A stretch of 64,000 nt of DNA from Vermamoeba vermiformis (GCA_045837725.1 JBEWZL010000292.1:113106-177105), one strand, 5' to 3'; positions 1 through 11,478 are shown, counted from the first letter of the stretch. Numbers and translations: made by a program. Notes: generated from the letters alone by a model not told the origin.

Positions 1-616
1 AATGAAGAAGATTGAACAGAACTTCTCGAACTACTCGGCCTGGCATCAACGCAGCTATTTGATGCCGCAGTGCTATGAAAAGGACTTGGAGGCTTTCAAG
101 AACGCAATATTGGGCGGTACGAGCACAACAACAGTCTGACACTATTAGTGCGTTGATACTTAACTACTTAAACAGAGTTTGATCTCGTGAAACAAGCGTT
201 GTACACCGAGCCCGAAGATCAAAGTGGCTGGTTTTATCACCGCTGGCTCGTGGGTGTTTGTACGATTACAGTGATATTCCGCCTACATTCATATCATTAA
301 CGCTGTTTTGCAGCTAAGAAGTTGATGAAGACGAGTGACTTCAAAGACTTGTTGCGCAAGGAGCTCGAGACCTTGAACGAACTGCTCGAGTTAGAGCCCA
401 ACAGCAAGTGTACGTTGAAGTCGATTTCTGTGCTGAAAGGTGTTAGTCGCAGCTAATAGTGTTGTTCTAATAGGGACGTTGTTGACCAAAGTGTTCGTGT
501 TGAATCAACTCGAAGGCAATCAGGCCGAAGTGTTGCAAAGTCTGAAGCGATTGCAAGAGATTGATCCCAAGCACGAGCAGTATTACGCTGATTATGCTGC
601 AAAGAGTAATGCTTAG
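1..616 (+). CDS. RABGGTA: Rab geranylgeranyltransferase alpha subunit, C-terminal part
   Basis: Partial gene entering from the left edge. Four exons (about 2-116, 176-253, 314-439, 474-616) give a continuous 153-residue C-terminus. The prenyltransferase alpha repeats are clear: NYSAWHQRS in exon 1, then DQSGWFYHRWLVG in exon 2, the paired W-x-x-R helices typical of RABGGTA/Bet4. The end, LKRLQEIDPKHEQYYADYAAK, matches the usual Rab-GGTase alpha terminus (LDPxHxxYY). The protein pairs with a beta subunit to add geranylgeranyl groups to Rab C-terminal cysteines presented by REP. The third intron (440-473) is only 34 nt. Any LRR or Ig-like insert cannot be judged because the N-terminal half lies outside the window. 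The gene converges on the LRR gene below, with stops 35 nt apart. Confidence 0.9.
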
Positions 617-651
617 AAAGTAAATTTACTGTACATATTAACAATTTATCT

Positions 652-1824
652 TCATTCTAAAATGACTACATCCAACGCATTGCCACGACGTTTCATCCGG
701 TACCGGATCGGTGTCTGTGATGCGAGACAATTTTCAATCACTCCGCGACTAACACTAAGCATGAGGCCATCAAGCCAAGTCGCCTCCACTTGCACATAAC
801 TGAAGATGTGTATCCAGAGCTCGAGTGGTAGCACGTGATGGTGGTGTTTGATGTTGATCATCAGCACACTCATCGGGGCCAATAGACTTCTTATTCGCAC
901 TAATTTGTTGTTACGTTCCATTATTCTGTCCACGAACGCTTCAAACTTGGTTGGAGTGCGTTCAATTTGTGGATTTCGTGCGGCACTGCTGATAATGTCC
1001 AGCGACAATAGTGTTGTGTTGTGTTCCAAGCTTTCCTCTAACACATCGTACTCGCTATTGTCAGCAGCGAATATGTGGCGCAGTGTCGTGTTGACTTTCA
1101 GCACGTTAGACAGGGCTTTAAAACCTTCACCTGACAAGTGACACCTGTCAATGCGCAGTATCTCGACGCTCGTGTTGGTCATTAAGCTGTCACAAAGGGC
1201 GATTAATCCTTCATCTTTGAATGAATAGCAGCGATTGACCGCGAGTTCTTTGATCGTGTTGTTGCTTTTAATTCCTCGACAGACGCTTTGCCACAATAAG
1301 GAGGCTTCGGGAGCCATTGTGTCTATGCTCAAATACTGCAGGTTTGAACGTTCGATCAGTTTTTGTAAGGCGCCGCAAACACCAACATCGTCCACGTCAG
1401 GTGAACTAACTGCCATAGAAAGAGCAACAAGATCTGGGTACTTCGCAGCGATAATATCGAAGAAAATTGGTATATCATCCTTGTGCATGCGTTCTACTAT
1501 AATACCGAGCTCAGATCTATTGCTCGTGTCAAGATCAAAAAATAGTTGTTCCAAAGTCAAACTGTTCTTTTTTGTATAAAACCCCTGAAAAATTGGGAGA
1601 ATTTGATGCCGTTTTTGACTTATCCCCAGCGAATAAGGGTGCAGAAGCTGTGTGCCCTGAAAGCTAAATTAATTAAATGATTTACCGCATATGTTTATAT
1701 ATGATTGTCTTACTTGAATGGTGCATACTGGCGCTTCATTATCATCCTCATTTGTGCCTTTTTCGCTGTTCTACGCGCACGATTCAGTCACCGCAGAAAA
1801 TTGAGACTTCTTTACCTGTCCCAT
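652..1824 (-). CDS. Leucine-rich repeat protein with a C-terminal F-box-like segment
   Basis: Predicted 356 aa in three exons: 1824-1816 (only ATG GGA CAG), 1770-1714 and 1656-652. The long 3' exon has no ATG at the head of its open frame (MTLEQ would need TTG). Splicing the two small upstream exons in phase supplies a start and an acidic leader, MGQNSEKGTNEDD. The acceptor must be CTTTCAG at 1663-1657; an AG 8 nt upstream would lead into a frame that stops soon. The middle carries ribonuclease-inhibitor-like leucine repeats (NTSVEILRIDRCHLSGEGFKAL and neighbours). Near the end, LPLELWIHIFSYV resembles an F-box helix, unusual at the C-terminus. Substrate and role are unknown. If the leader is wrong, translation could begin at the Met in VERMHKDD (near 1489). 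Confidence 0.7.
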
Positions 1825-1955
1825 TAGATGAACAGATCCCTACCCCAAGCCAACTAACAATATATTTCCTACTTTTTCTTTGTTGTGTCTTAATAAGGCG
1901 AGAACTTGAATACAAGTTCGGAAAAAATCAGGATTGTTGACGAACTTCGCGTCAT

Positions 1956-3878
1956 TTATTGCACGAGTAAAACTCCCATACAAGCAAGGCAAAATACAAT
2001 CGTAGCACTAATGGTCGAGGAGGTCGATGTTGTGACTGAGTTAAGCGGAGCCTGAAGCGGCAGTGGCGAATTAGTGCTAGACGGTTCCTTGACTCTTTGA
2101 ATAGTCACTGTTGCTATTGCCGCCGCTTGATTTCTGGACTTAACGACGTATTTGAAACTACCGCTCAACTGACCGTCGTTGAAAGTGAATGTGACACTGC
2201 TGCGGTCGATCTCTGCGTCCACTTTGCCACCTGTTGCTCCATACGCAATCACAAAAGTGACGCCTTCTCCAGAGGTGTGTTCGACAAACACAGACGCGTC
2301 AATCGTGGTGACATCGAATGTAGTTGAAAGAGTGAAGTCATTCGCTATCGGAACGTCAAATGAAGGCGCAGAAGGAACACTATACAGCAGCGTGTCATTG
2401 TGCGCGTAATCAGTCGTTAAGTTGCCCACAGTAGTAATTTGGAGAATTCTTCGCGCATTAGTGTTCCTCGTCGATGTGAAAGTGTTGTTTGTGAAAAGCA
2501 GCTGGTCGGCTCCGTCGAACATGACGACTTGAATTCTCGTGGTGTTGAGCAACACGTCTGTCATTGTATTCGACACAAAGTTGACCACATTTTGGTTGTT
2601 GATACCAACAAAGGCGTTGTCCAGTGCAGTGTCAATTGAGTTGTCCATGAAGTGTAATTGTACGGCGTTGGAACTGACATAGACTGCAAGCGACGATGTA
2701 GAGACGAATGTGTTGCCCGCTACAGTCACTTCGTTGTTCGGCTCTCCACTCAAGCGGAACAAGGGCCTGCACGCGTACATGACCACGTTATCTACGAAGT
2801 TGATGTTCTCTGGTCGGACGTCTGCGTAGAGCGTTGAAATGTCCAATCCCATGGCAGGCAAAGTAGCGCTCGTGCAGTTACCGGTCTTGTACTGGGTCGC
2901 ATAGTGGACCACATTTCTTCGGACTGTAGTGTTCGAAGGTGCCCAAGTATCGTGCCCCAAACCATTGTTCTTCTTCTCCGAGGCAAGCCAAATGCCAGCA
3001 TTAATGCAATTCTCGACAAAATTGTCTTCAATAATGACATTATCGCCACCAATATTGGTCAGTCCTCGGCCCCACCATGCATTTTTCACAGTGTTGTTGG
3101 ACACGAGAATGTTGTAGCATCGAGTTCCCGGATAATACGACACAACAGCTACGCCATCGTCCCCAGAGTTCTCGACCTTGTTGCCGCTAGTCGTGATATC
3201 GTGTGCTGCGGCAGTGTGATGAATGGCATCGGCGTAAGTGAACTGCACGCTGTTGTTTGAAACAATGCCGTTCGAACAACCATAAATGAAAATTCCTCCC
3301 ACTCCATGCACATTTGTAAGATCATAGACGTATCCTAGGGCAAGTCATCTCAGAACTTGTTGAACCACAATTAATTGTTTACCTTTTCCGGGCAAAGGTT
3401 CGACCCATATTGAGTCAACAGTGAAGTTATTGGCCTGGAAACACCAAACTGTAGCGGACCAAGGGACAGACTGACGGTCTTGATCCACACTCGTGAGCCG
3501 CAAATTAGACACACCGCTGTTCGAGTTGACAAGTTTAACTGCTGTCTTGTCGGAGACGTTGCCATGAAGCCAAGATCCGTATCCGTCGCCAAACAGATGA
3601 ATATCGCTCACTTCTATGATGTCCGTATGAAGATAGAATCCAGCAGCGGCGGGAACGTAAACACGGGTCAGATCTGATCAGAAAAATTATTAGTCAAGGT
3701 AAATAAGTTACAAATCATATGTACTTCTTTGTCTGGCCGCAGCAAAAGCTGTTTTGAATGCACTGTCATTGGGCGTCATTGAATCCGCAACGGCACCATA
3801 ATCGGTGACAGACACAAAGTCGTCAAAGCCCTTCGCCAAAACGAGGAGCAGTGCAATACAAAATACCAGCTTGTGCAT
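1956..3878 (-). CDS. Secreted right-handed beta-helix protein with GPI-like tail
   Basis: Predicted 607 aa in three exons (3878-3725, 3673-3383, 3334-1956). It begins MHKLVFCIALLLVLAKG, a signal peptide, then VTDYGAVADS, the motif that opens pectate-lyase/polygalacturonase-type beta-helices. Many short PbH1 coils with Asn ladders follow (NNSVQF, GNKVENSGDDG, VSNNTVKN, VEDNFVENC, RRNVVHYAT). After the helix comes a beta-rich region and a Ser/Thr-rich, hydrophobic C-terminus ending near ATIVFCLACMGVLLVQ, suggesting a GPI anchor. Such proteins bind or cleave polysaccharides at the cell surface; I see no residues that fix a specific lyase activity. It is divergent from the PKD/beta-helix gene at 4709-6349, which has a similar overall design, so the two may share ancestry and regulation. 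Confidence 0.8.
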
Positions 3879-4088
3879 GCTTGATGAATTAACTGGAAGA
3901 GTAAAATTAATGGGACAGCGTGGATTACGCTCGCAAGAGAGATTTCAATTTTGACAGAATCTTAAGCTCGGAATTGGGATCGGAAGTCACATTTGGAAAA
4001 ACAAATAGCTGCAATGACTATCCGTGAAAATTAACGGCGGCAAGGAATATAACATCTTATCTGTACCTTTTCATTGGCTTGGCACAAA

Positions 4089-4185
4089 CAACTACTTGCC
4101 GGTGGTACCATCCAGACCCTCGGGAACTGCGCCAGTGGTTGTGTTCTTCAATGCTACTACTCAACAAAGTGCTTTTTGTAGGGTC
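4089..4185 (+). pseudogene. Relic of a PKD-domain gene (fragment of a tandem copy)
   Basis: A short stretch translates as VVPSRPSGTAPVVVFFNATT. It is nearly the same as VVPSRTSGTAPLAVFFDATG at the start of the mature protein encoded at 4709-6349. The nucleotide match is also visible (GTACCATCCAGA in both). The surrounding sequence up to about 4300 is open in this frame but matches nothing further, and no signal peptide or beta-helix follows. I read it as the remains of a duplicated N-terminal PKD segment lying in the 830-bp gap between two beta-helix genes. It could instead be a leftover from an unequal crossover. The rest of the 3879-4708 gap holds presumed divergent promoters, including an AATAAATAG box about 45 nt before the 4709 start codon. 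Confidence 0.6.
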
Positions 4186-4708
4186 CTTCGACCGGCCACG
4201 CAAACGTTCTGTGGAGTTGAGGACTGCCCAGCACTGTCTTTCTTCAACGAATGCTATTCTGTAGCAAATTTGTATGCAAGTTTGCGTTATGAATGATTGC
4301 GCATGATCCAACAAACCCGATAAAGTTGCTTCCGTAATCACTTGGGTCATGATGCACATTCGTAAACAACGTTCAGGCCTTAACCAGAACATAGCAAGTT
4401 GTGGTATTCTGGGTGCATGTAGACGATAATTTTCGGGTTACTGAAAGACGACATGTCACCAATTGGCACGGAAAATTTTCTGTACAGAAAAGAATTGTTT
4501 GTTATTAAATCTTTACACTTGGTCGCGATACTTACCCACTATTATTGTTGGTCATGCAAGCCGGAGCATATGGGCTGTACAGTAGTCTTCTTTTAGGATT
4601 TTGTGAACCGGGGCTGGACTGCTTACATGTCCGTTTGTGAACGATTTGTCCGAATCTTCCAAGAATAAATAGCCGAGGTGCACTCATGATTTCAAATCAA
4701 TCACAACT

Positions 4709-6349
4709 ATGAACATCATTACCATTTGTTCGCTATTCTTCGTGGTTTCTGTCGTGGCACAGACTCCATCGCTCTCAGTTGTACCATCCAGAACTTCAGG
4801 TACAGCTCCATTGGCTGTGTTCTTCGACGCTACGGGAACACGTCTGAGCAACAAAGATGCGTTTCGTGAGGTCACTTACACGTTCAACTTTGGTGACCCC
4901 AACTCTGGCACTTGGCGCACAACTGGTCTATCGAAGAACAATCAGACTGGCGGTCCTCTCGCTGCACACGTCTACGACAATCCTGGAACTTACAAAGTCT
5001 CTGTTCGTGCCAGTGCTCCAGGCGGCTACTACCAAGACGCCACGCTCAACATCGTTGTGTTAAATCCAAATGTCACTTTTGCGGGAAACAAGACTGTGTG
5101 CGTGTCAGCGACTAGCAACTGGTCTGACTGCCCTGCCGGTGCACTGAGGAGAACGACTGTCCCGACGGGTACTGATTGGAATGGAAAGCGTTGGTTGTTC
5201 CGTCGTGGCGAGACATTCGATCAAGTCAACATCCAAGATGGCAATGCAAACGTGCTGGTCTCCGGCTACGGAAGCGGTGCAAATCCACAGTTCTCTGCAG
5301 TGCATGTCGGTGACTGGCGTCCAAACACTGCTAACTTCGCCAACGAGATCGTTGTCATGGGCCTCACTGTGAAGGGTCCTGGCATGACACAGTGCTTAGG
5401 CAAGCGAGTGCTCTTCTACAACAACAACATCACCACAACAACTGATGGCGCCATTGGCATTGGATTTGGCGAGCCAGGCTACTGGATCTTCGATGACCCC
5501 TACAGATTCGTGCCTCAGAGTCAGTTCTACAACCCCACTGAGTTGTTCTTCGTTGATAACTACATTCGCGGAGACGTCTCTTCATCGCAAGGCAACATCT
5601 ACGGCAGCAGCTCTCGCACAGCTTTCATGGGCAACGATGCTGAAAGAAGCAAGTTCCATAACCTCCGCTGCACCAAGTGTTACAAAGTGTTCTTCGGCAA
5701 CAACAGATTTGGCGGTGTATCTACCGATGGCGGCTATCACTCCTTAAAGCTGCATTCTCGTGGTCTCAATGACTCCTGGGTCTACAACGACAATGCAACG
5801 ATCTCTGGCCCAGACTGGATCTCTCAGTACAACGTGATCGCCAACAACATCCTCAGCAGCGCACAAGACAACAATGTGTGGATCATGATGGTCTCGCCTC
5901 AGAATAGTAACTATCCTGAACGCATTGGAGATGTCATCGTTGAAAACAACAAGGTGTACAAGCATTCGGCTGATCAAGTTGACATCTTGCTGACTGGTCG
6001 TAACATCACTTATCGCAACAACAAGCGCACCGACGGATCCAATGTCGTCATATTGTTTAACGAGCACGGCGACGCCCTACCAGCAAGCTGGAAAGGTCCA
6101 TATTTCAACGTCAGCACTCCCGTTGTTACCACACTAGCACTACAGGGCCCAGATGTGCCGCCCGTCAGTGGAGAAGCGTTAGTTCCGAGTGGAGAAGCGT
6201 CAGTTCCGAGCGACTCGACCTCAGAAGTCTCTCCTGTTGCTAATGCCCCCGTGGTCTCTCCCAGCGACGGATCAGCTGAGGTCTCCTCAGCGCCCGTGAT
6301 CTCAGCTTTAGGCTGTGTGATTGTATCGTTGTTCGTTATCATCTTCTAA
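4709..6349 (+). CDS. Secreted PKD plus right-handed beta-helix protein, probably GPI-anchored
   Basis: Intronless, 546 aa. Residues 1-18 (MNIITICSLFFVVSVVAQ) form a signal peptide. Residues about 20-115 form a PKD/Ig-like domain: VVPSRTSGTAPLAVFFDATG, then YTFNFGD (the conserved WDFGD-type strand) and the HVYDNPGTYKVSVRA strand. Residues about 125-460 contain beta-helix coils with Asn-rich turns (VLFYNNNIT, VIANNILSS, VIVENNKVYKH, NITYRNNKR). The last 80 residues are a Ser/Pro/Glu-rich stalk with a repeat of the type SGEALVPSGEASVPS, then a hydrophobic tail (LGCVIVSLFVIIF), consistent with GPI attachment. A surface carbohydrate-interacting role is likely; enzymatic activity is not shown by any motif I can identify. 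It is tail-to-tail with the PIN gene, with only 43 nt between stop codons. Confidence 0.85.
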   Translation: MNIITICSLFFVVSVVAQTPSLSVVPSRTSGTAPLAVFFDATGTRLSNKDAFREVTYTFNFGDPNSGTWRTTGLSKNNQTGGPLAAHVYDNPGTYKVSVRASAPGGYYQDATLNIVVLNPNVTFAGNKTVCVSATSNWSDCPAGALRRTTVPTGTDWNGKRWLFRRGETFDQVNIQDGNANVLVSGYGSGANPQFSAVHVGDWRPNTANFANEIVVMGLTVKGPGMTQCLGKRVLFYNNNITTTTDGAIGIGFGEPGYWIFDDPYRFVPQSQFYNPTELFFVDNYIRGDVSSSQGNIYGSSSRTAFMGNDAERSKFHNLRCTKCYKVFFGNNRFGGVSTDGGYHSLKLHSRGLNDSWVYNDNATISGPDWISQYNVIANNILSSAQDNNVWIMMVSPQNSNYPERIGDVIVENNKVYKHSADQVDILLTGRNITYRNNKRTDGSNVVILFNEHGDALPASWKGPYFNVSTPVVTTLALQGPDVPPVSGEALVPSGEASVPSDSTSEVSPVANAPVVSPSDGSAEVSSAPVISALGCVIVSLFVIIF

Positions 6350-6392
6350 TAAAGATTTGTCGTCATTACTGAGAAAATCGATGTTGCAATCA

Positions 6393-8800
6393 TTATTTAC
6401 ATTTGGTATCAAACAGAGTTGATCGAGGTCCAGAAGCTACAACAGGCAATGTCAAATTGGGCACTGGTGGCACCCAAGTCGAATTCAAATTGTTCTCCAT
6501 GATACGTCTTTTCCTATGAGTCAAGGTTAGAATTTAAAAGCGCTCGAATTGGGTGTACTTACTGATCAGGTACACGTTGTCTCGAAGCATAATTGATCTT
6601 CGAGGCTTCTGATTTCTGAGTTGGCGCAGACCGGTGTGACGGGCGTGGCTTACTATCAGGTTCACGTGGCTTGTTAACGCTGTGACTAGGCTCAAAAGAT
6701 CTCGGCTTCGATGAAGGCACGCTGTCAGCTGAGCTTGAGACTGATATTGTATGGCTCGTATTGCCTTCAGTTGACCTTGGCTTAGGCACACTGTCGCTCG
6801 AGCTTGAGAACGAGAAATTGGCTTTCTTCATGACATCGCCGTTAAACTCGAATCCGCTCATCACGTCCAGGCCGTAGTGTAGTGCACCTCGAGCACGCAT
6901 GTTATTATCGTCGCTGATCAACACGACGTCGTCAGCAATATATGTCTGATAGTACAGTGCACAAAGCAATATGCGTTCGTCAGGAGACTCGGGTGCAACT
7001 TCACTGAGGGCGCTTGGACTCATCACTTCAGTTACTGATTGGCCGCGCACTTTGTCGCGACCTTGTGTTGCCAGGTATCGAATAGCATCACGTGCTGGCT
7101 GGCACTGCGGAGAATTTTTGCGTTCTTTGAGGTTATCGAGCTCCTTGGTGACTTGCATCGGAATAACAAACACGTGTGAAGTGTGCTGCACAGCAAACTT
7201 AAAGTCGAATAAGCGGCCAATAAGAATGCTCGTGTCAACAACCACATGCTTGACACCTTTGACACGTGTCAAATTAACGCTCTGTGACTTGCCAGTCAAT
7301 AGAGGAATTGACGAGAGCTTTTGTTCGGCAAGGGCTTTTTCAGCTTCGGAGGCTTTGAGCTTTTCCTCGACTTTGAGGCTCTGATCTTCGAGCTTCATTT
7401 TCTCATTGCGTAAATTTGAGTTCAAATCCTCGTACTGCCTTTTCTTCTTCAGCAATTCAGTGCTACAATATGATCATTAGTAATCAATAATAGAAGTCAT
7501 GCTAAGGCTCGTACTTGTGCGTTTTCAAGCTCGAGTTCTCCAACGTCAATTTTTTCAGCAGATTTTTAGTCTCTTCCAAGTCCCTCTTCAATCGCTCTTC
7601 AGCCAACAATTTTTCTTGAATGAGCTTTTGTTCAATTTGTTTCTCGAGCTCTTTCTTCTCTAGTGCTAATTTCTTCTCCATTTCTTTTCTTAATCGCTCC
7701 GTCTCTTCTTCTTTCAATCGCACTAATCGTTTCAGCTCTTCGTTCTCTTTAAGCAACTTGTTCTGTCGCTCAATTTCTTCCTGTCGCTTTTTCTCTTCTT
7801 CTTTCAGTTTCAATTCATCTTTTTCACGCTCTTTGTCTTTCATTTTTGCCTTTGACTCATCTTCGCGTGTCTTATTAGCATTTTCTTGCTTGCTCTTCTC
7901 GTCAGTTTTAGATTTGACGTCTTTGTCATTTCGATCCTTGAGTACTTCCTCCTTCGCTTTTTCTTTGTGTTTCTTCTCTTTTTCTTTCCTGTCCTTTTCC
8001 TCTTCTTTATCGCGCTTAGCAGTATCTTTGTTCTTGTCCGTTTCTTTTGTTTTGGCTGCCGTGTCTTTGGATTTTAATTTCTCTTTCAAGACTCGTTCTT
8101 CCTCTTGTTTCACAAGCGCGGCTTGTTTAATACGTTCTTCTTCCTCTTTTTGCTTGGCTAACGCGAGGCGCAGTCGTTCTGTTTCAGCTTTTAATTTCTC
8201 AGCTTTCAGTCGCACTTTCTCGTCTTCTATTCGTACTTTTTCTTCTTTCTCTTCGATTTTCTTGTCTTGCTCTTTCTCTTTGACCTCTTCTTTCTTTTTT
8301 TCTGGCTCGTTACTCTTTGCTTTCGGCGGATCTGCTTTTTTGTTTGCCTCGCTTAATTTTGGTAGTTTTGCTCGACGTTTCCGAAATAACTCGACAACCT
8401 TATTAACCTCCTCATCTATTAATAATACAAGAATTACTATCAATGTAGGAGGCCCGCCAAATGAAGTTGCCGCGCTTTTTCAAAAGATTTTCTCGATCTG
8501 AGTTTCATTATTCAATGGTTTTAATTAATTATAATTAATTATAATTTTTTTACCACTATTATTGCTATCATTGCATTCACGGGCTAATGTTGTTAGCTCT
8601 TCCAACACGTCATCTGCCAATTTTTCGTAACGTGCTACTGCAAGCTTCGTTACCTCCTTATCTGCAATTGTTTATTAAATTAGAATATGAAAATTGGCTA
8701 GGCACTGTTTAATACCATCTAGAGATTTATTTTCGGGTTCCTCTTTGATCAAGATCTTCTCTATACGGAGGAATAGCGTCCGTCGGTTTAGTTTGGCCAT
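6393..8800 (-). CDS. Coiled-coil protein with a PIN-type ribonuclease domain (SWT1/SMG6-like)
   Basis: Five exons (8800-8716, 8661-8554, 8415-7515, 7462-6563, 6513-6393), about 704 aa. A short N-terminal helix region (MAKLNRRTLFLRIEKIL) is followed by roughly 350 residues of Lys/Glu-rich coiled coil. A PIN domain then occupies residues about 425-575: VKHVVVDTSILIG (first acidic residue), VTKELDNLKE, PDERILLCALYY and VVLISDDNNMRARG (the last acidic cluster). This acidic pattern is that of metal-dependent PIN endoribonucleases such as SWT1 and SMG6. The tail is Ser/Pro/Lys-rich and basic. The final exon adds 40 codons beyond an in-frame TAA that is reached only if the last intron is retained. 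RNA surveillance or nuclear mRNP quality control is the likely role, by family only. The lysine-rich part gives long false frames on the opposite strand. Confidence 0.75.
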
Positions 8801-8942
8801 ATTCAGCCGGAACTAAATTAATGAGTAATGTTGTGCTATCGAGATGGCTTTGTCAACTGGTAATAAGTATTTGGGCAAAGTCAGCTTGACGAAATTTGAC
8901 TAAATCATGCACTATCGGTGGGTTTATTTACATGTTGAGGTC

Positions 8943-11220
8943 CTAGACCTTATTTAGATGTTTGTACAAGTAAGTCGAATCTATACAACGCAGATCTTGA
9001 TCATCCAAGCTGCGGTAAAATAGAATGTACGCTGTGCTGGATGACTTAGACTCCATATTAAACAAATTCATTATTTCTTTTTCAGTTTTGAACGTCACTG
9101 TCTCGTCGTCGCAGTGGATCCAACTGTGCTCTTCTTTATTGTCGGATCCATTTCTGCTCGCTGGAGTGCTGAAAAAGTCGGTTCCAGGAATATGACTATG
9201 ATTACCGTGATCGTATTCGCCATCACCTTCATTGCTTGGCGTAGGTCGTTTGATTTTTAAATAGGAAAAGTAATGCCCATAAGACATGCTCGAGCCTTGG
9301 TGGAAAATAATGCCAAATAGCTCTATATGATACATAATCAGCACATTAGGTTAATAATAAAGAGTGCGTACCGTAAATGTTATTCCTTTCTTTGCAAGTC
9401 TTTTCGCACCACTGATCCAGTTTCAAATAGAGCGGGCTAGGAATGTGATGGTTGATCTTTTCAGTCGAGTACATTTCATGTCTGAATCTCTTCAAGTGGA
9501 TCGTTAATATGCGCGGCAATGCACCAAACTTGGTCGATTTGACGGCCTGACAACAAACATATTACAACATTGCCGAATCAAAAAGAAACTATATAAACTA
9601 TACCTCTGTGTGCGTACGACAGTTTTCGCACGAGTATTTATTATCGCCCCGTAATCTGTTAATAATAAGTTAATACCAAGTCAATTTCTATCAAGAAATT
9701 ACTTACTGTTCACTGCTCGCAAACTGAGCGATCGACCACATCAAATTTTGACCCTTTTGAATCGTCAAGCTCAAATCTAAAAAGTTCTCGCTGCGCGCAG
9801 ATACATTCTCGCACTCGAGACACTTGATCGAGTTCACTGAACAGCCTTGAAACAGTCGTTCAATGTAACTTAAACGTGTCTCAGGAGCTGGACTCGGCAG
9901 TGATTTCTTCAACGGTGATAAATATTTTGGTGTTGTATTGCCGCTGTTAGTGCCATTACTGTGACCGTTTTGTCCGTTCGGATGAGTTGTACCATTACTC
10001 GCGACACATCCATTTTGACCATTGTCCAGGCGTTGCTTTTTAAACGGCGGTGCATCACCGTTGCTCGTGCTATTGTGGTACTCGTTGCCATAGCTTGTAT
10101 GTCCGTGGCCATTAAATTCGTGACCATTGGTACTGTGTCCATTCTCCTCAACATCGCTCATCATGTCGCTGTAGGACCGCTTTCTTCTCTTAATGTGATT
10201 CTCTACTTCACTGAACACCTTCATGCACGTCTTGTCGGCATCGTCTAAATGACCGAGCACGACACGAATGAACTCTTGCACGTCTTGTTGTTCTGTGCCA
10301 GGCCCGAATTGAGGATCGATCGCTCTACAGTATGATTAGGCACCATTGATTATTAACAGTGAATACATACCCCAATGCCATCATGAGTGGCCTCGGTACA
10401 ATGGCCGCGCCAATAGCTGTGTTCAAGTCTAGTTCGTGCTGTTGCGAGTACAAATGTGACAGTTTGTGATATCGTTCGTCCATCTCTTTGAACAGGTCTA
10501 AGAACTGATTGATGAGATGACGCGCTATATGCACGTGCGCCATATTCTTGTTATCGAACAGTGGCCGTCCAACAGCGGTCTCAGTGTCTATTGAAAATAG
10601 CGTAGTATTCATCGAATTTGCCGTGCGCAAATGGGTATGAAACTCTTTTGCGTGATATAAAACTTGGAGTACTGAATTGATATAGCATGTGTTGCCTAAA
10701 TTATCGAGTCCTGGGAACGGTGCAACATGATTGGTCAGCACAGCTGGCGCAGATCGCGTTCGATCTCCATACGACAAAAATTTTCTTGGTCTGTTTTGAA
10801 CCAGAGTTATTTAAATTTACAAATTATATTTGATACTTACGCAGGTGCTATTTGGCTGTTATTAAACGATTGTGCAGGAGGATCAGTGGCTTGCGATCCA
10901 GAAAATAATGTCCTGCGTACAGGAGAGGGACCCTTTGTCAATTTAAAACTAAGTCGAGCTCTACTCGGGTTATTTAAATTTTGTGGTGATTTTTGGGCAT
11001 CATTCTGCGACGTGGTGGTCGGTTCCACTTCCATTCGCTAAAATAAATCACGATCCAAGTTAATTTAGACATCCAAATTATTTCAGTAAGATTAGGTGAT
11101 ATTATTGTATACCTCTTCGGCGGGCTGGGTGGCATTATTTTCATTTTCTGGTGGATCTTGATCATCCGCGCCATAATTAGCTGCGATGAGTGCCAAGCCT
11201 CCAAGCTCGTTTTCAGCCAT
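8943..11220 (-). CDS. Ubiquitin-specific protease, USP1-like
   Basis: Seven exons (11220-11113, 11037-10841, 10790-10371, 10326-9707 and three more down to 8943). The catalytic Cys box is LDNLGNTCYINSVLQVLYHAKEFH, with Cys in NTCY. QQDVQEF follows, the usual QQDAxEF helix. The zinc-ribbon cysteines occur as CLECENVSARS and YSCENCRTHTE. The His box reads MSYGHYFSYLK, with an Asp-containing end strand (HCDDETV). The Cys box and its long inserts are closest to USP1; the inserted region (about residues 270-350) is unusually rich in Asn, Gly and His (NGHSTNGHEFNGHG). USP1 with its WD40 partner UAF1 removes ubiquitin from FANCD2 and PCNA; that role here is inferred, and another USP subfamily remains possible. 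The start MAENELGGL is the first ATG before a clean first exon. Confidence 0.85.
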
Positions 11221-11287
11221 AACAAATTATTTTGTAATTATAATTTAATTGCTTTCATGGCAATGAATTGTTGTGTCGCTGTGATAT
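11221..11287. promoter_or_regulatory. Presumed promoter of the USP gene
   Basis: AT-rich 67-bp stretch between the USP start codon and the left end of the inverted-repeat element. No recognisable box. The mobile element may have truncated or displaced upstream regulatory DNA. Confidence 0.3.
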
Positions 11288-11388
11288 TGGGGATGGTTAA
11301 ATTTTTCGCACGCGCCAAATTTTGTTCGTTTTTTTCGTTTCTTAACGTTAGCGCGTTCGGGAGGCACAACGCCCGCCAAACAAACGTA

Positions 11389-11478
11389 TATTTTTACGTA
11401 TATCAACGTATACAAACGTATAAAAACGTATAAAAACGTATAAAACGTGACAAAACGTAAAAAAACGTAAGTCTTACG
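11389..11478. repeat. Tandem AACGTA array, left arm of the element
   Basis: About nine copies of ACGTA/AACGTATAAA spaced roughly 11 bp, close to one helical turn, so each ACGT core faces the same side of the DNA. The units decay toward the centre of the element. Confidence 0.8.

Noticed and set aside
1677-1940. 87-codon plus-strand frame with a hydrophobic pattern
   Set aside because: Lies over the two small minus-strand exons of the LRR gene, whose frame and splice phases are better supported.
4024-4300. Possible intact small gene around the PKD relic
   Set aside because: Only about 30 codons resemble the neighbour; no signal peptide and no continuing domain.
5105-6342. Several antisense frames over the PKD/beta-helix gene
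   Set aside because: Shadows of a long, clearly coding frame.
8410-8443. N-terminal extension MIVILVLLI of the coiled-coil exon
   Set aside because: It is translated intron; the exon starts after TTAATAG and joins DEEVNKV to the upstream exon in phase.
7620-8501. 293-codon plus-strand frame rich in Ser and Phe
   Set aside because: It is the complement of the Lys/Glu coiled coil of the PIN gene; its composition is an artefact of AAG/GAA repeats.
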